In this document: piece after piece, positions 1-13,200 of the stretch | Numbering within the stretch: the first letter of the stretch is position 1 | Layout: each line of letters begins with the position of its first letter | Source: Chondrilla cf. caribensis | Lineage: Eukaryota > Porifera > Demospongiae > Chondrillida > Chondrillidae | Reading direction: 5' to 3' | Length of the DNA: 64,000 nt | Assembly (NCBI GenBank): GCA_964020155.1 | Contig: OZ026570.1 | Coordinates: forward strand, 2,457,221 to 2,521,220 | The notes under the pieces: model-generated | What the model saw: the letters and a program-made list of their open reading frames with translations, nothing else | Told to the model about the DNA's origin: nothing | Databases searched by the model: none | Made by a program: the position numbers and the translations under genes

Positions 1-2897
1 AAATTATTGTGTCAAATTGCTACTTTTCACTGTACGAGGACACGGCTAACAGTAACAGTGTAAGACTTGTTCGTGCTGTACTGAACTACACTGAATTGGA
101 TAAGAACCACCTTTACCACTGCAGTGCGGTGGACACTGGAGGAAGACCACTTTTGGTATTTACTGGAACAAGTATCGTCTCAAACTCTATTTGGAGTGGA
201 ATCATGCACGTAGAAGGATTCTTCTGGCATCGCGTATCATTTGGAGGAGATGTAGTCTTTCGTAACAACAGCCATAATGTCTTACAACTCCAGAACAGTC
301 AACTGGAGATTCATGGTTATAATGAAATTCACAGCAACAATGGAGAAGGAATCGTATTATCTCCATCCTCTCAGCTCCTCTTCTCAAACAACTCCCAATT
401 GTCCATCCGTGATAACAAGGTCCCCAGAAATGGTTCAGGTGTTTGTATAAAACCAACTGGAGATGGTATTGAGTCATTCAGTGAATTTGTCCAATGTTAC
501 ATTCACAAGACTGTCTGTCCAGGATGGTGTTTCTTCCAGTTCATCCACAGCAATGGTAGTGCTATGAATGGAGAGGATCTCACTACATTCACAGCATCTC
601 TGAATCTTTCCGGGAGTACCTATGATGCTGGTCAGTACTGCAACATACTGAATGGACATATTTCTAATTGTTTTCTAAAAACTAGTAAAGGTCAAACTCT
701 TCTAAATCCAATTGTACGAATGAAGTTCATCCATGTTGAAGATGATATTGAATCCATCAATATGATCCCTTATCAGATTTGCCTTTGTGACCATACACAA
801 CACCATGAAAGTGAACACTGTAATCAAACTACAGTGATTGAAATCTACCCTCACCAAATGGTTAACCTACAAGTTAGAGTATTAAAGGACTTAATGATGC
901 CAGTGGAGACAGAGTTACTTGTTTTCATACAGAATTCAACAAGACGGACGCGAGTTGCTTCAACGTGCACAAGTGTTCTGTCAACAGTGGTCAGTGAAAA
1001 TAGTACCCAAAATATCATTATATTCCAGACAACACCTCTCAGAGCTGGTCTGGAAGGGTACACAGTAAATCACACTGTGATTCTTCGAAAACAATCCTGT
1101 CCTGTTGGTACTCTGGAGAAACGTAGTGGTCTTGGATGTGAATGCTCTCCTTATTTACTAAAGGGAGGTTTCACCTGTTCTCACAAGAACCATACATTGA
1201 TATTTAAAGCTACTCATCAGTACAGCTGGCTGGGGATGTATGAAGGGAAACTGATGTTTAGTCGTTTTTGTGATTATTGTAATTCAGGCCCAGAAGTTGA
1301 TATTAGCAACCTCACAGACAACCAACAATGTAAATATGGACGCCAAGGACTGCTCTGTACGGAATGCCCTTCTGGGACTAGCATGTCATTTGGTGCTAAA
1401 GAATGTCGTGCGGATTGCTCCAACTGGTGGCTACTAATGATTCCTTTATATGCTTTGGCGGGGATAATTTTGATCGTGATGCTATTTGCTTTCAATTTGA
1501 CTGTCATGGAGGGGACAATCAATGGTGCCATCTTTTATACTACAATTGTTTGGACTGTGTATGGCTTTATATACAAATATGTGTGGCCTCCTTTTAGTGT
1601 TTTTGATGGTGCTCTTCGCTTTGCCTTTGGAATATCAATTTGCCTGTATGAAGGTATGGACAGATTCGCTAAGTTACTATTATATTATGCTTTCCCCATT
1701 TATCTATTGTTACTGGTGGTGCTCATCATTGTCAGTGCCCACAAACTGAGACTGAGGATATTCACTGTCCCTGTCATCAGTAGGAGGGCAGTACCAGTAC
1801 TGGCTACACTTATGTTCATGACCTACGAAAAGCTAACAATGTGTGTGAGCCAGGGGTTAGCATTCGCAACAATCCACAATGCAGAAACAGGAGAATGGAA
1901 CTCACACTGGAAGTACCAGCCCACCTTACTGTATTTCAGAGGAAAGCATATAGCTTTAGGTGTTCTATCCTTACTGGTTATAATACTCTACTTGTTACCG
2001 TTTACTGTTGTCATGTTGTTTGGAGATCTTTTGCGGATGTGTATTCGTAGTCTTTGGTTCAGTCACTTCCTGGATGTGTTTCATGGAGCATACCGTTATC
2101 CTTTTGGGTTCTGGTTTGGACTGAGACTGTTGTTAAGAGGAGTACTGGTCACCCTGCGTACATTTATGCCTTTATTGTCTTATTCACACTTTGACTTCAT
2201 AACTACTCTAGCAGTAGGAACATTGTGGTTCATTCAAATAACTATCAAGCCATTCAGATTCCGAAAACATCCCATCAAAGTACACTGTACTGGGAAATAC
2301 AAGTTCATTAGTCGCATGTGGAAATCCTTCCTGTCCTTGCAACCGTCTCACTTTGACTCTCTCTTCATCATGAACTCGCTCATTATCTCTGTTGCAGCCC
2401 TACATGAAGCCTACCATGAAGCTATCCCATGGTTGTACACAATCATAGTCAATGGATCATTGGCATTGGCCATAGCAGAGTTTATAGCAATTATGATTTA
2501 CCACTGGAAGATGTACTTTTACATCTCGAAATGGCTGAAGAAGAAAATAAAGAGACTGCTGAAGTGGAGAAGAAGGTCCAGGACTTGTGGCAATGTGGTC
2601 CCAGTGGATGATACAGCTGTTCATGCTATCCCCATAATGACCCTAGAACTTCCACCTCACAACGATACCAGCAGTGATGATGGTAGTGACCAAGTGGACA
2701 GTGATGACAGCAGCCAAGTGGACAGTGATGACAGCAACCAAGTGGGCATTGATGAAAGCAATCAAGTGGACAGTGATGGTAGTGACCAAATGGACATTGA
2801 TGGCAATTCAGATGTTACAAGAACAATGACTTCAGATCTATTTCGTGATAGCAATACTATGTTCCGGGATTCCCTCACAGAACATTTGCTGAAGTAA
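1..2897 (+). CDS. Multi-pass membrane protein with beta-helix-like ectodomain (5' partial)
   Basis: The reading frame is already open at base 3, so the true start lies upstream; the GTG at 9 is internal. It ends with TAA at 2895-2897. About 970 residues are visible. Residues 1-340 are Asn/Ser-rich short repeats with many N-glycosylation sequons (e.g. VVFRNNS, LLFSNNS), as in right-handed parallel beta-helix ectodomains. A Cys-rich segment follows (about 370-470) with the motif CKYGRQGLLCTECPSG. From about residue 471 ([14 protein letters not shown]) to 832 there are 9-10 hydrophobic membrane segments. The cytoplasmic tail starts with a basic [11 protein letters not shown] stretch and continues into acidic [12 protein letters not shown] repeats. 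The protein is strongly similar to the nested genes at 11400-13301 and 25118-29023, whose longer copy supplies the missing N-terminus. The gene is convergent with FANCI (stops 1.2 kb apart). The architecture suggests a cell-surface receptor or channel-like protein; the function is unknown. Confidence 0.85.
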   Translation, partial: IIVSNCYFSLYEDTANSNSVRLVRAVLNYTELDKNHLYHCSAVDTGGRPLLVFTGTSIVSNSIWSGIMHVEGFFWHRVSFGGDVVFRNNSHNVLQLQNSQLEIHGYNEIHSNNGEGIVLSPSSQLLFSNNSQLSIRDNKVPRNGSGVCIKPTGDGIESFSEFVQCYIHKTVCPGWCFFQFIHSNGSAMNGEDLTTFTASLNLSGSTYDAGQYCNILNGHISNCFLKTSKGQTLLNPIVRMKFIHVEDDIESINMIPYQICLCDHTQHHESEHCNQTTVIEIYPHQMVNLQVRVLKDLMMPVETELLVFIQNSTRRTRVASTCTSVLSTVVSENSTQNIIIFQTTPLRAGLEGYTVNHTVILRKQSCPVGTLEKRSGLGCECSPYLLKGGFTCSHKNHTLIFKATHQYSWLGMYEGKLMFSRFCDYCNSGPEVDISNLTDNQQCKYGRQGLLCTECPSGTSMSFGAKECRADCSNWWLLMIPLYALAGIILIVMLFAFNLTVMEGTINGAIFYTTIVWTVYGFIYKYVWPPFSVFDGALRFAFGISICLYEGMDRFAKLLLYYAFPIYLLLLVVLIIVSAHKLRLRIFTVPVISRRAVPVLATLMFMTYEKLTMCVSQGLAFATIHNAETGEWNSHWKYQPTLLYFRGKHIALGVLSLLVIILYLLPFTVVMLFGDLLRMCIRSLWFSHFLDVFHGAYRYPFGFWFGLRLLLRGVLVTLRTFMPLLSYSHFDFITTLAVGTLWFIQITIKPFRFRKHPIKVHCTGKYKFISRMWKSFLSLQPSHFDSLFIMNSLIISVAALHEAYHEAIPWLYTIIVNGSLALAIAEFIAIMIYHWKMYFYISKWLKKKIKRLLKWRRRSRTCGNVVPVDDTAVHAIPIMTLELPPHNDTSSDDGSDQVDSDDSSQVDSDDSNQVGIDESNQVDSDGSDQMDIDGNSDVTRTMTSDLFRDSNTMFRDSLTEHLLK

Positions 2898-4133
2898 TAC
2901 AATTGCAATTTTGAATTGGGATGTAAAATGATCAAATCATTATAATACTAATTTAGAATAATTAACAAATTTATTTGATCAAACTTAAATTTTAGATCAC
3001 TTTTGAATCATTTTCACAGCATTAAAATTAATATGCATTGTATTATACACTAGCTGATTATTATAATAGTATTATATTATATTATTATTATAATATAATA
3101 TAATACTATTATTATTATTATAATATAGTGGCTTCACATTAATTTTGCAATTGTAGTACGTAGTTGTACATGTATTATTATTATATATTATGTATGTTAT
3201 TATCATTACTGTATATTTTAGTATTCAGTAAATACATTAAAGGCACACTCAATTAATTTTGTGGAACGGTGTTTCTTTTAGTGTCTATATCACGCACTTC
3301 ATCTCAATGTGTAAATTTACAGTAATAATCTACAGCTAGCATGTCATGATCATGTACTGAAACCTAACTACAATAAGATGAGTATAGCTAGGTTTTCATT
3401 TATAAATAATTATTAATTTTAATTTTCAGTTTGGCTGGTTGACCGTTCCAGTGCAATAGAGTGGCTTAAACATATAGACTGAATTCGAAGTTGAACCTTG
3501 CAGTCCACGTTTATAACTACGTAAATCTCATTTCTGTATACAAAGTAACTATTCTTTTGTAGAACCACTAATAATAATAATAGTTATAAGTCATAACATT
3601 ACCTAATACAGTAACTGAATGATTATAAGAACATTACTATCATGAGGATATTAATTTTGTCAGGGGGTTAAATTCACTTACTGGGATGTAAATATATGTA
3701 CTGGTTCAGAAAAGTGTGTTACGTGTAATTGCAATAATAACAGGAAGGTCGAAAAAGGAATGTGTTGTTGGCATAATAGTAATCAACATGCATCTCCTTG
3801 AATGCATGTATATACAGCGGATACAGTATTTACCAGTACCATACTGGAACCCAAAGAAAGTACCATAAATATAATGCAGTCTAAAATGGATTTGAAAAAG
3901 GCTGTGATACACTGTTTTCAAGTTGTCATGCTTTCCTCTCCTGCTCCATCATGGACTAGTTCAGACGGCTGCATGAAAATGATATAAACTCCATAAACTA
4001 CTAGTGTAAGAGTTTCTGTTGTGAACCTATGTATCGATGCTTGTGGCGGAGATGTTATACCCATGAATGTGATGTCATACATGGCTGCATGCACATACAC
4101 AAAATGCCATCTCACCACCAACATACACATAGC
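2898..4133. other. Convergent intergenic region, AT-rich
   Basis: This is the DNA between two convergent stop codons. It is AT-rich. At about 3055-3125 there is an imperfect palindrome built from TAATA/ATTAT repeats. An ATTAAA hexamer near 3235 could serve as poly(A) signal for the upstream plus-strand gene. I see no convincing coding sequence here; short frames at 3700-4130 are the 3' untranslated side of FANCI. Confidence 0.5.
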
Positions 4134-4943
4134 TCAAAGCACCTCATCATCCATATCTTCTGCTAAAATAGCATTAACAGCAGCAGAGTTGATCTTGAAG
4201 TCACGAGCTGTACTCCTCTTGAAATTCTTCATTAAATCAACCTACGTATGTTTGTATACATGCAGTAGTTGTCATTACTGACAGTTAAAGTGTGTGTTAT
4301 GTGTGCGTGTGTTTGTGTGTGTGTGAGATAGAAAGCGGGGTGTGTGCAAGTGCATCTGCATAATATGTGCACGACTATGCATGCAAAATTCCTGTGGAAT
4401 ATGTCAAATTCCACATTAATAATAGCATATAAAATCACTATATAGTCTGTCAGTATATTTGTATGCTACATATGTAAACATGTATAATACAATAATGATT
4501 AAATTATAACTAATCATAATTAGTATAATTGTACTTCTGTGAGACTGATGGCTATGTGAGCAAACGTAGAATCAGGGACCACTATAAACAAGGACAGTGG
4601 ACATGGTCCAAACATGTCCTCAATGCAGATTCAACTACAGGACACTTGTGTACGACATCTTACAGTTCTGTTGTTGATAAGCTAGGATCGACACTGACCT
4701 TGGCTTTCTTTCCCATTTTGATGAGAAATTTCTCATATTCTTCAACAGCAAAAATCATCTGTGGGATACATCTGAGCTCTTTGTATACCTTCCTCTATGG
4801 CAAAGAAATAAACACGTTATATGGAATGTAGCATAATACTATACTCATATGTATGAAGTATGGATAAGTGTCCCCCGCCAAGAACACACACAAGAACACA
4901 CGCACATATGCACGCACACACGCACGTACGCACACACATACAC

Positions 4944-5017
<74 letters not shown>

Positions 5018-6135
5018 CAGTTCCAGGGTTGACAGATACGTTTTTCCCCTTTCCCTTTTTACCATGTGTGGTCTCAGCCCTCATCAATGATTGTGCACTC
5101 TAAACAGCCAAAGATGAAGATAAGGTGAATAAGACAAGAAATAATCCAGGAATTATTATATCATGAAAACAGTACACTAATTAATCTCTCAATCTAAAAT
5201 AGTATTACCAATAAGAATTTGACAAATACAGCCTGTGTTTGAATATTATTGCATGTAGTACATTGCCACATTAATATAGAAGGAATATACTCATGTACTC
5301 TGATCAGAGCAATGTGGTTTGCATGTATAAAGGGATAATAATCATCTGTGCACTGTAATTTGTTTCACAAATACTTTGCACGGCTAAAACAGATAATCAA
5401 ACGTGTAAGAGTACACATCTGTGATTAATGAATAGACAATATGTAATACGTACGTAGGTTTGAAAAGAATTTTCACAAGGCTAGTATGCAATAATAGGGA
5501 TTCACTGTGTTTATTGAAATATGGGATGCATGAAAATTTGTTTTCAATTTCACACTTTCACATAAAACTAACCTACAGTGCTATTTCACACAACACAAAC
5601 ATGTGAGAAAGTGTTAATCATAACAAAGGACTCACCTGTATGTAGTGAATATAGGAATAGAGGTTGGGATTCAGATGAGTACCAGTGAGGTCAACCTGTG
5701 TAGGTACACAGGTAGATGAGATGGTACAGGAATAAGGGAACACGGTTCAAATGATGGATTAACTTACCATTCTGATAAAGGTGGCTGGTAGTTCGCTGGT
5801 ACCATGAGAGTACATTGCCAACATTTGTTTAGTGATGTCCTTCAAAATGTTGTACAGCCTGGAGATGAGCTGGTTAGGACAAGAGATGAGAGGGAATTTT
5901 ATACCAGTATTATTAAATATATAATTATAACAAAACATAATGAGAAGGAATCAAATGTATAGCAGACATCACATACACTTGTACATATACAAACACTTAC
6001 ACACATATGGAGACACATATACAGTAGATAATATTATTATCTACGTACAATGACATTGTTATTTACCTTACGTATGTCACTACACTGACAGAGATGGAAA
6101 GACACGCCCAAACACAGTACACACAAACATCAACA

Positions 6136-6195
<60 letters not shown>

Positions 6196-6277
6196 AATAC
6201 ACAAACACACACAAACACACACAAACACACACACACACACACGCACACACGCGCACACACACACATGCACACACACG

Positions 6278-6342
<65 letters not shown>

Positions 6343-6613
6343 CTCACACACTTACGGACACAATGTATACATACACAAGAATACAGATATATATGACACC
6401 AACACAAGAGTACGCAAACACTCAAACAGGAGGGCTTACTTTGATTATGGTATCAACAAGTGGACCAGGTGAAATACCAGTCTGTGTCAATTCATGGAAT
6501 GAGAGAATCAATACAGTCATTGGTTCTTTGCAGACAACATCAATGGCATCAAGTCCATTGGACTGGTTATCTGACAATAGGGAAAATACAAGAATATGTA
6601 CATAGTTAGTTTG

Positions 6614-6706
<93 letters not shown>

Positions 6707-6936
6707 ACGCGCATGTGTATGTGTGTGCATCTGTGTGCCAGTCAAATAATAGGAAAAACAAGGGTGGACACAGATGAATACAGGTACAGGCAAAACAGAA
6801 ATCAAGCTATCATCCACATATAAACACAAATGAGCACAGTTGCATACATACATGGAATGAATGATAACAGAAAATACCTTCAGATTTCATTCTTGACACA
6901 AACCACTCAGCATCTCCAATGATTGTCTCCATGTGA
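4134..6936 (-). CDS. FANCI: FANCI exons 30-36 (single copy, C-terminus)
   Basis: Exons in order: 6878-6936, 6440-6570, 5768-5869, 5636-5695, 5019-5099, 4699-4794, 4134-4241. They encode [65 protein letters not shown], a Lys/Gly-rich linker (HGKKGKGKN), [16 protein letters not shown] and [18 protein letters not shown], matching the human C-terminal half exon by exon. The exon 34 donor is uncertain (5019 or 5040), and a long (AC)n tract begins just inside the following intron. The protein ends EDMDDEVL, with no equivalent of the human basic KKKRKK end. Confidence 0.9.
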
Positions 6937-7147
6937 CTCAGGAGGAGAGTCTACATACAAAACAAATATACAGTGTACGTACATGAGATAATGTAGATAA
7001 TATTATGTACACAAAGCATCTTCAGAACACATTATATCAATAAACCTCACATTACACTCACACTCACACACACACACCAACACACAAACACAGATATTGA
7101 CACACACACTAACATGCACACACACACTAACATGCACACACACACAA

Positions 7148-7234
<87 letters not shown>

Positions 7235-10200
7235 TACCCATGTACACATACACATATTCACCCACACATGCATGTATGCACACACACACACACGTGTACA
7301 CATGCACACATACACATGTTCACCCACACATGCACCTACGTACAAGGCAACATGGACTAGCCGTAACTAATGTTACAACATTCAGTGTTCTCTTCCCTTT
7401 AACTTCTACTTCCTGTACACCAACAGGAAGTGACACAGTGAATTTGTACAGATAACATCAATATGTGATAGTTAGACAATGGTATTTTGCAGTCTATGGC
7501 TTATACACACCCGAGGGGTGTGTGTGTGTATAACCCATAGTCCATGAAATGCCATTGTCTAAGTACATGATAACTAACTTCGTCAATGTCCCCAATAGAT
7601 ATGTGAATATCAACACACACCTTCTTCACCTAAAGACATACAAAGCAGAGCAAAAGAGAGAGAGGTCAAGTGAATATGTGCTAATGCCATGTTATACACT
7701 GTATAGTGGGAAATATTGGGGAAAATTACGTATTTGGTAAATTTCTGAAAGAAATTGGATTGGCAGCTTTTTTACAGCATTCAACAGTTTTTATGGGTAT
7801 ATTCATTATTAATTAACTGCCAATACCAATTTCATTCACATGAATAATAAAAATGATAATTAAAATCAACACCTGTGCATGAGGGGACTGTATTTCTCAA
7901 CAAATTGCTATTGCTACATATATTGGAAATTAACAGTTGTGCACCATTTTGGCAAAAAATACACTGACAGGTTGTTGTTTGAATCACCAATTTGCCATTG
8001 CAAATTCCTTGCAACATGTCCTGTTATACAGTATGGTGGGGTAGTCGTGAATCCACACAGTTTTCCAGTTGTGTGTTCATGTGTCCCACACATGTACGAA
8101 AAACAACACATGAATACATAATGGTGAATAATGGTGCACATGTACTGGCTCTAAGTGATTTATTGAATAGATGTGTGATGCTAACATTGGATGGTACATA
8201 CAGTGAATACTCATTAATCCATCACAATTTGTTTTCAAAGAATAGAGTGGATTAACAAGTTTGGTGGACTAACTGGATATTCATTGGTACTTGTACATTA
8301 TATTGGTACTGGGAAATTGCGGTGGATTAAGAAGTTTGACAAATAAGGTGGTGGTGGATTAATGAGAATTTACTGCAGCACTGTGGTCCAGGTAACACGC
8401 AGTTGCAGCTAGCATTGTCAGCAAACATCAACACACAATACAATGATGGTCAGGAAGAGATGTAAAGTACATACTATGTATGTACAGGCTACCCACCAGC
8501 TTGAGTCCACTGTCACACCTTTGATACAAGCTGAACAGAAGTGACATGAATCCCTTACAGAACACTGTGTCATCTAAGAAGATATACACTATTAGTTAAT
8601 ATATGTATATATACATATATTATATATATATACGTATATACGTATGTATGTATGTATGTATACGTATGTATAGCCAATACAAGGTGTACCACCAATAGTA
8701 CATCATACCACAAGGTTACTAGTACAAATAGCACATTTGATGTGTTAACAGGTGTGAGTACTTGTGTGCTTACAGAAGGATGTTCTTGTTTAGTGTGTGT
8801 GCAATGTGCATCTTACTTGCCATTTTATATAGTATATGTACAATATTGTACATAGCATTAAAACTACATAAAATCACACGTATGTGTGCACATCACATCA
8901 GTAGCAGACCTATGGGTGTTGTGTGTTGCTCTAAAGAAGCCTTCATTGTAACACAACAAATACGTACTATGGCACAGGTAGGATAGGTATGTATGCCTAA
9001 CCTCTCTTCTGTTCTCTGCAGATGTCATAAGACCATCTTAATAAGTCAGCCATCTAGTGAGAACAGAGAAAATAGCAATATCTGGTATTCAGTACACTGC
9101 ACTGCATATTACTACCAATATACGATGTACATTGAATCAAGTACGATATAAACAGCATGCAGTCATGTGGATGTCACATGCATAGATAGATATAAGGTTT
9201 CTCTATATCTATTACACTAAAGAACAGTGCTGTGTAATACACTGATATTAGATTTTGTAGTTATTTGTGATGTCTGAAGTATATTGATGTGAAATGTGCA
9301 TGTTGGATTAGTACAATTATGATTTAGGTAATGATATTCTGCTGTGGTGTTGAACACATTGTGTTATAGCAGTAGCCTGTCTAGGTGTGCTACAGCAGTA
9401 ATAAAGTTGATTACCTGTTGGGTTGTTATGGTAAGTTGGAAACAATGGATTTTGACTCAATGAGGTATGCACAATAGTACCATCATCCTATGCAGACATC
9501 TCCATCCAAAAATACTTAGACTTAACCTATTTCTATAGTTTCTATAGTCATACAATTTTACAAAATTTACACGTATCCGTATACAAACCATCTACATCTG
9601 TAACTGTAGAACATCTGCAAAACGTCTATCTTCTGAGCCACATACTGTACATACGTTTGGCTTGTGTAAACCAGCTTCGTACAAATAGACCTTGTACCAA
9701 GTGGCTCCCTCCCTATCAGAATGGTGGACTACTAGCGGACACTGAGCTACATGCTACACAAACAGACTACATATATATCCTGTACAAAGTACTACACTCA
9801 CTTCCTCTTCATCTACAAGAGCAGATACACGTTGAATGGCAGTGGCCAAGGAGACAACATCTCTCATTGCAAATATGTCCACTTCTGGAGGATCGCTCAA
9901 AGCACTGTTGATCAACCTCTGATGTGTAGATAAGCCGAAAGTCACAACACAGTCCAGAATAGGTGTTTTCAGACCTTTTTACAACAACACACACTATCGT
10001 AAGGATGTCATCATTAACATTTGTACAATAAAATATGGCATTGTACTGATGATGACCCTCAGGGTTGAAATAGTTGGGAAGAAATAGAGAAGACTGTTGA
10101 AACTGCATTTCTAAATGCTCCAAGACAGGAAATTCCAGTTACCAGTAACCATGAGGTGTGTAGTGAAATCGGAGTGTTGTATGTATGCACATACTTACAC

Positions 10201-13200
10201 AGTATAATATAATACGTACTACACAGTACTGTATATACTACACAGCACAGTGTACACTACGCAGCATATATCACATAGCATATACTACATGGTATAACTA
10301 CACAGTATATATATACTACACAGTACAGTATATACTACACAGCATATACGTACTATGTACATAGGTACACAGCATATACGTACTAAAAAAAAATAAATAA
10401 ATAAACGTACTACACAGCATATACTACACAGCATCACAAGAACACAGACCTGAAACTTCCTAATCAGCAAAAGTGCTGCACTGGACACAGTAGCTTCTTC
10501 AGTGGGGGTCTCTTCTGATGTGATGTAGACTAGAACCCCCCTACAACTTTCCTGCTCCAACTGACAGCAGACGTCCAGTACAGTAGCTAGCCCCTCCACA
10601 GAGAGCGAAGGGAGTGATCTCCCCTTCAAGGAACTGTCCTCTTTCTTCTGGCCTGGAAGGCAGGCCAATTGGAGTTGCTTCAGATACCCCCTATGGTAAC
10701 AAGTACAGTGTATACACATTAACTTTAGTCATGCATACACATTTGGAGCACACACAGAACTGTAGTACACATGTAGTCTCAAAATTCAGTCATCACAATG
10801 ACTGTGCTTTCATCGTACAGTGAATTCTCATTAATCTGCCACAATTCATTATCAAAGAATATGGTGGATTAAGGAGTTTGGCGAATTAACTGGATATTCA
10901 TTGGTACTTGTACATTATATTGGTATTGGGAAATTGCAGTGGATTAAAAGGATTGGTGGATAAAGTAGTGGCAGATTAACGAGAATCCACCGTACTACAC
11001 TAAGTCCCCAGCTCATGCACACTACATCAACCAGTACTGATAGCAAGTACCTCTGATAAGAAGTACAAATCTGCTGTGCCCTTGAACGTACTGATTAAAG
11101 GAAGTTGGACTATACTGTAAAGATGTAACCCTGGTCAATTTATAATTTCGTTTGAAGGATAACGGTTTATTGGCCTTGAAATATCAATATTAAGCAATAT
11201 CAAAATGGGAAAACGAGAATATTAAAGGTGACAATGAAGATAACAAAAATATACATGGAAAAATTGATTAACATGCATACACAAATGCACATGTAAGGAA
11301 TAATAAGTGTAATCATAGAAATAAACAAGTTTTTAATATAATGTACATGCAAACTACATCAAAATGACAAGAGGACAAGAAATGGGGATACACTCAGCTC
11401 TAATCATGTAACAATAATTGTTCCTTAATGGACTTCGCAGTGTTGCTGCTATAAAGAACAGCGGGCTGCTTCTTTCGCGTAGCATCTTTGCAATCACCAT
11501 TACGAAGAGAACGTGATGGATTAACGTTGTTAACACCTTCACCATCACTGTCCACCTGGTAGTCACCATCACTGTCCACTTGGCTGCTGTCATCATTGTC
11601 GACCTGGTCACTACCATCATCACTGCTGGTATCGTTGTGAGGTGGAAGTTCTAGGGTCATTATGGGGATAGCATGAACAGCTGTGTCATCCACTGGGACC
11701 ACATTGCCACAAGTCCTGGACCTTCTTCTCCACTTCAGCAGTCTCTTTATCCTTTTCTTCAAGCCTCTCGGGACGCAAACAAACATTTTCCAGTGGTAAA
11801 CCATAATAGCTATGAACTCCACTATGGCCAGTACCAGTGACACATTGACTATGATTGCATATAAACATGGACGTTTTTCATTAGTGACGGAATGCAAAGC
11901 TGTAAGGCAGATGACAATTGAGTTTACCAGGAATAGGGAGTCAAAATGTGATGGTTGGAGACGGAGGAAGTAGTTCCACATGCGAAGAATAAACCTGGTC
12001 TTCCTTGAGGAGGGTACTGCAAAAGTACTACCAGGACAAGGACGATCTCTGAATGGCTTGAGATAGATCTGGAGTACCCACAGAGATCCCACCATAAGAG
12101 TAGTGACAAAGGCAAAGTGTTCGTAAGGTACGATAGGCACAGTGGCCTCCAGAGTGATCAGTACTCCTCTTAGCAGCAGTCTCAGTCCAAACCAGAACCC
12201 AAAAGGATAACGGTATGCTCCATGAAACACATCCAGGAAGTGACTGAACCAAAGACTGCGAATACACATCCGCAAAAGATCTCCAAACAACATGACAACA
12301 GTAAACGGTATCAAGTAGAGTAGAAGAACTAGAGTTGACAGTATCCCCAAAACTAAATGATTTCCCCTGAAGTACAACAATGTCGGTTGAAACATCCAAT
12401 GTTTGTCTGATTCTCCAGTATCTGCATCCATGAAAGTTGAATATGTTAATCCTCTAATGACACACAGGGTCAGCTTTTCGTAGGTCATGAACATAAGTGT
12501 GGCCAGTACTGGTACAGCTCTCCTACTGATGACAGGGACGGTGAATATCCTCAGTCTCAGTTTGTGGGCACTGACAATGATGAGCACCACCAGGAGCAAG
12601 AGGTAGAAGGGGAAAGTGAAGTAAATCAATAAACCGTAAAACTCATTCATTCTATCGTACAAGCACATGATGAATCCAAAGGAAAAACGAAATGAAGACT
12701 CAAATACATTAAGGGGGGTCAGCACAGAATCAGGGAAAAAGTCTTCCATTATCCAAAATAAGGTGGAATAGAATATAGCACCATTGATGGTTCCTACCAG
12801 TACAGTCAAATTGAAAGTAAATAGCATCACAACCACAAGTATTCCCCCGAGAGCATACAAAGGGATCATCAGTAACCACCAGTTGGAGCAATTGCGGCAT
12901 TTCGGACTTCCAAAAACCACACTTTTCTCTAGTGGGCACTGGCTACATAAAAGACCACGTCGTCCATTGTTGCACTGAGAGTCATCTGAGAGATTGGTGA
13001 TGCCTTCTTGAAGCAGTACATCATTGCAAAACCCCCTTGGGCAGGTCTCACTGAACATTAGTTTAATTCCGTACATTCCCAACCAGCTCTGTGGGCGGGA
13101 GGCTTTGTAGGTTGTTTCATTCTTGTGCATAGAACAGGTAAACCCATGATCATCCAGCCAATGGGAACACACGCATCCTGATGCGTTGACATTCTCTTGA

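Noticed and set aside
4795..5103. Open frames made of Val-Cys or Thr-His repeats (also at 6063-6853, 7003-7455, 48034-48401, 56697-57437)
   Set aside because: They are translations of (AC)n/(GT)n microsatellites, open in several frames and on both strands at once.
10021..10123. Frame [21 protein letters not shown] as a FANCI exon
   Set aside because: Exon 24 joins directly to 9918 ([10 protein letters not shown]), which matches the family; this stretch is intronic although kept in both copies.
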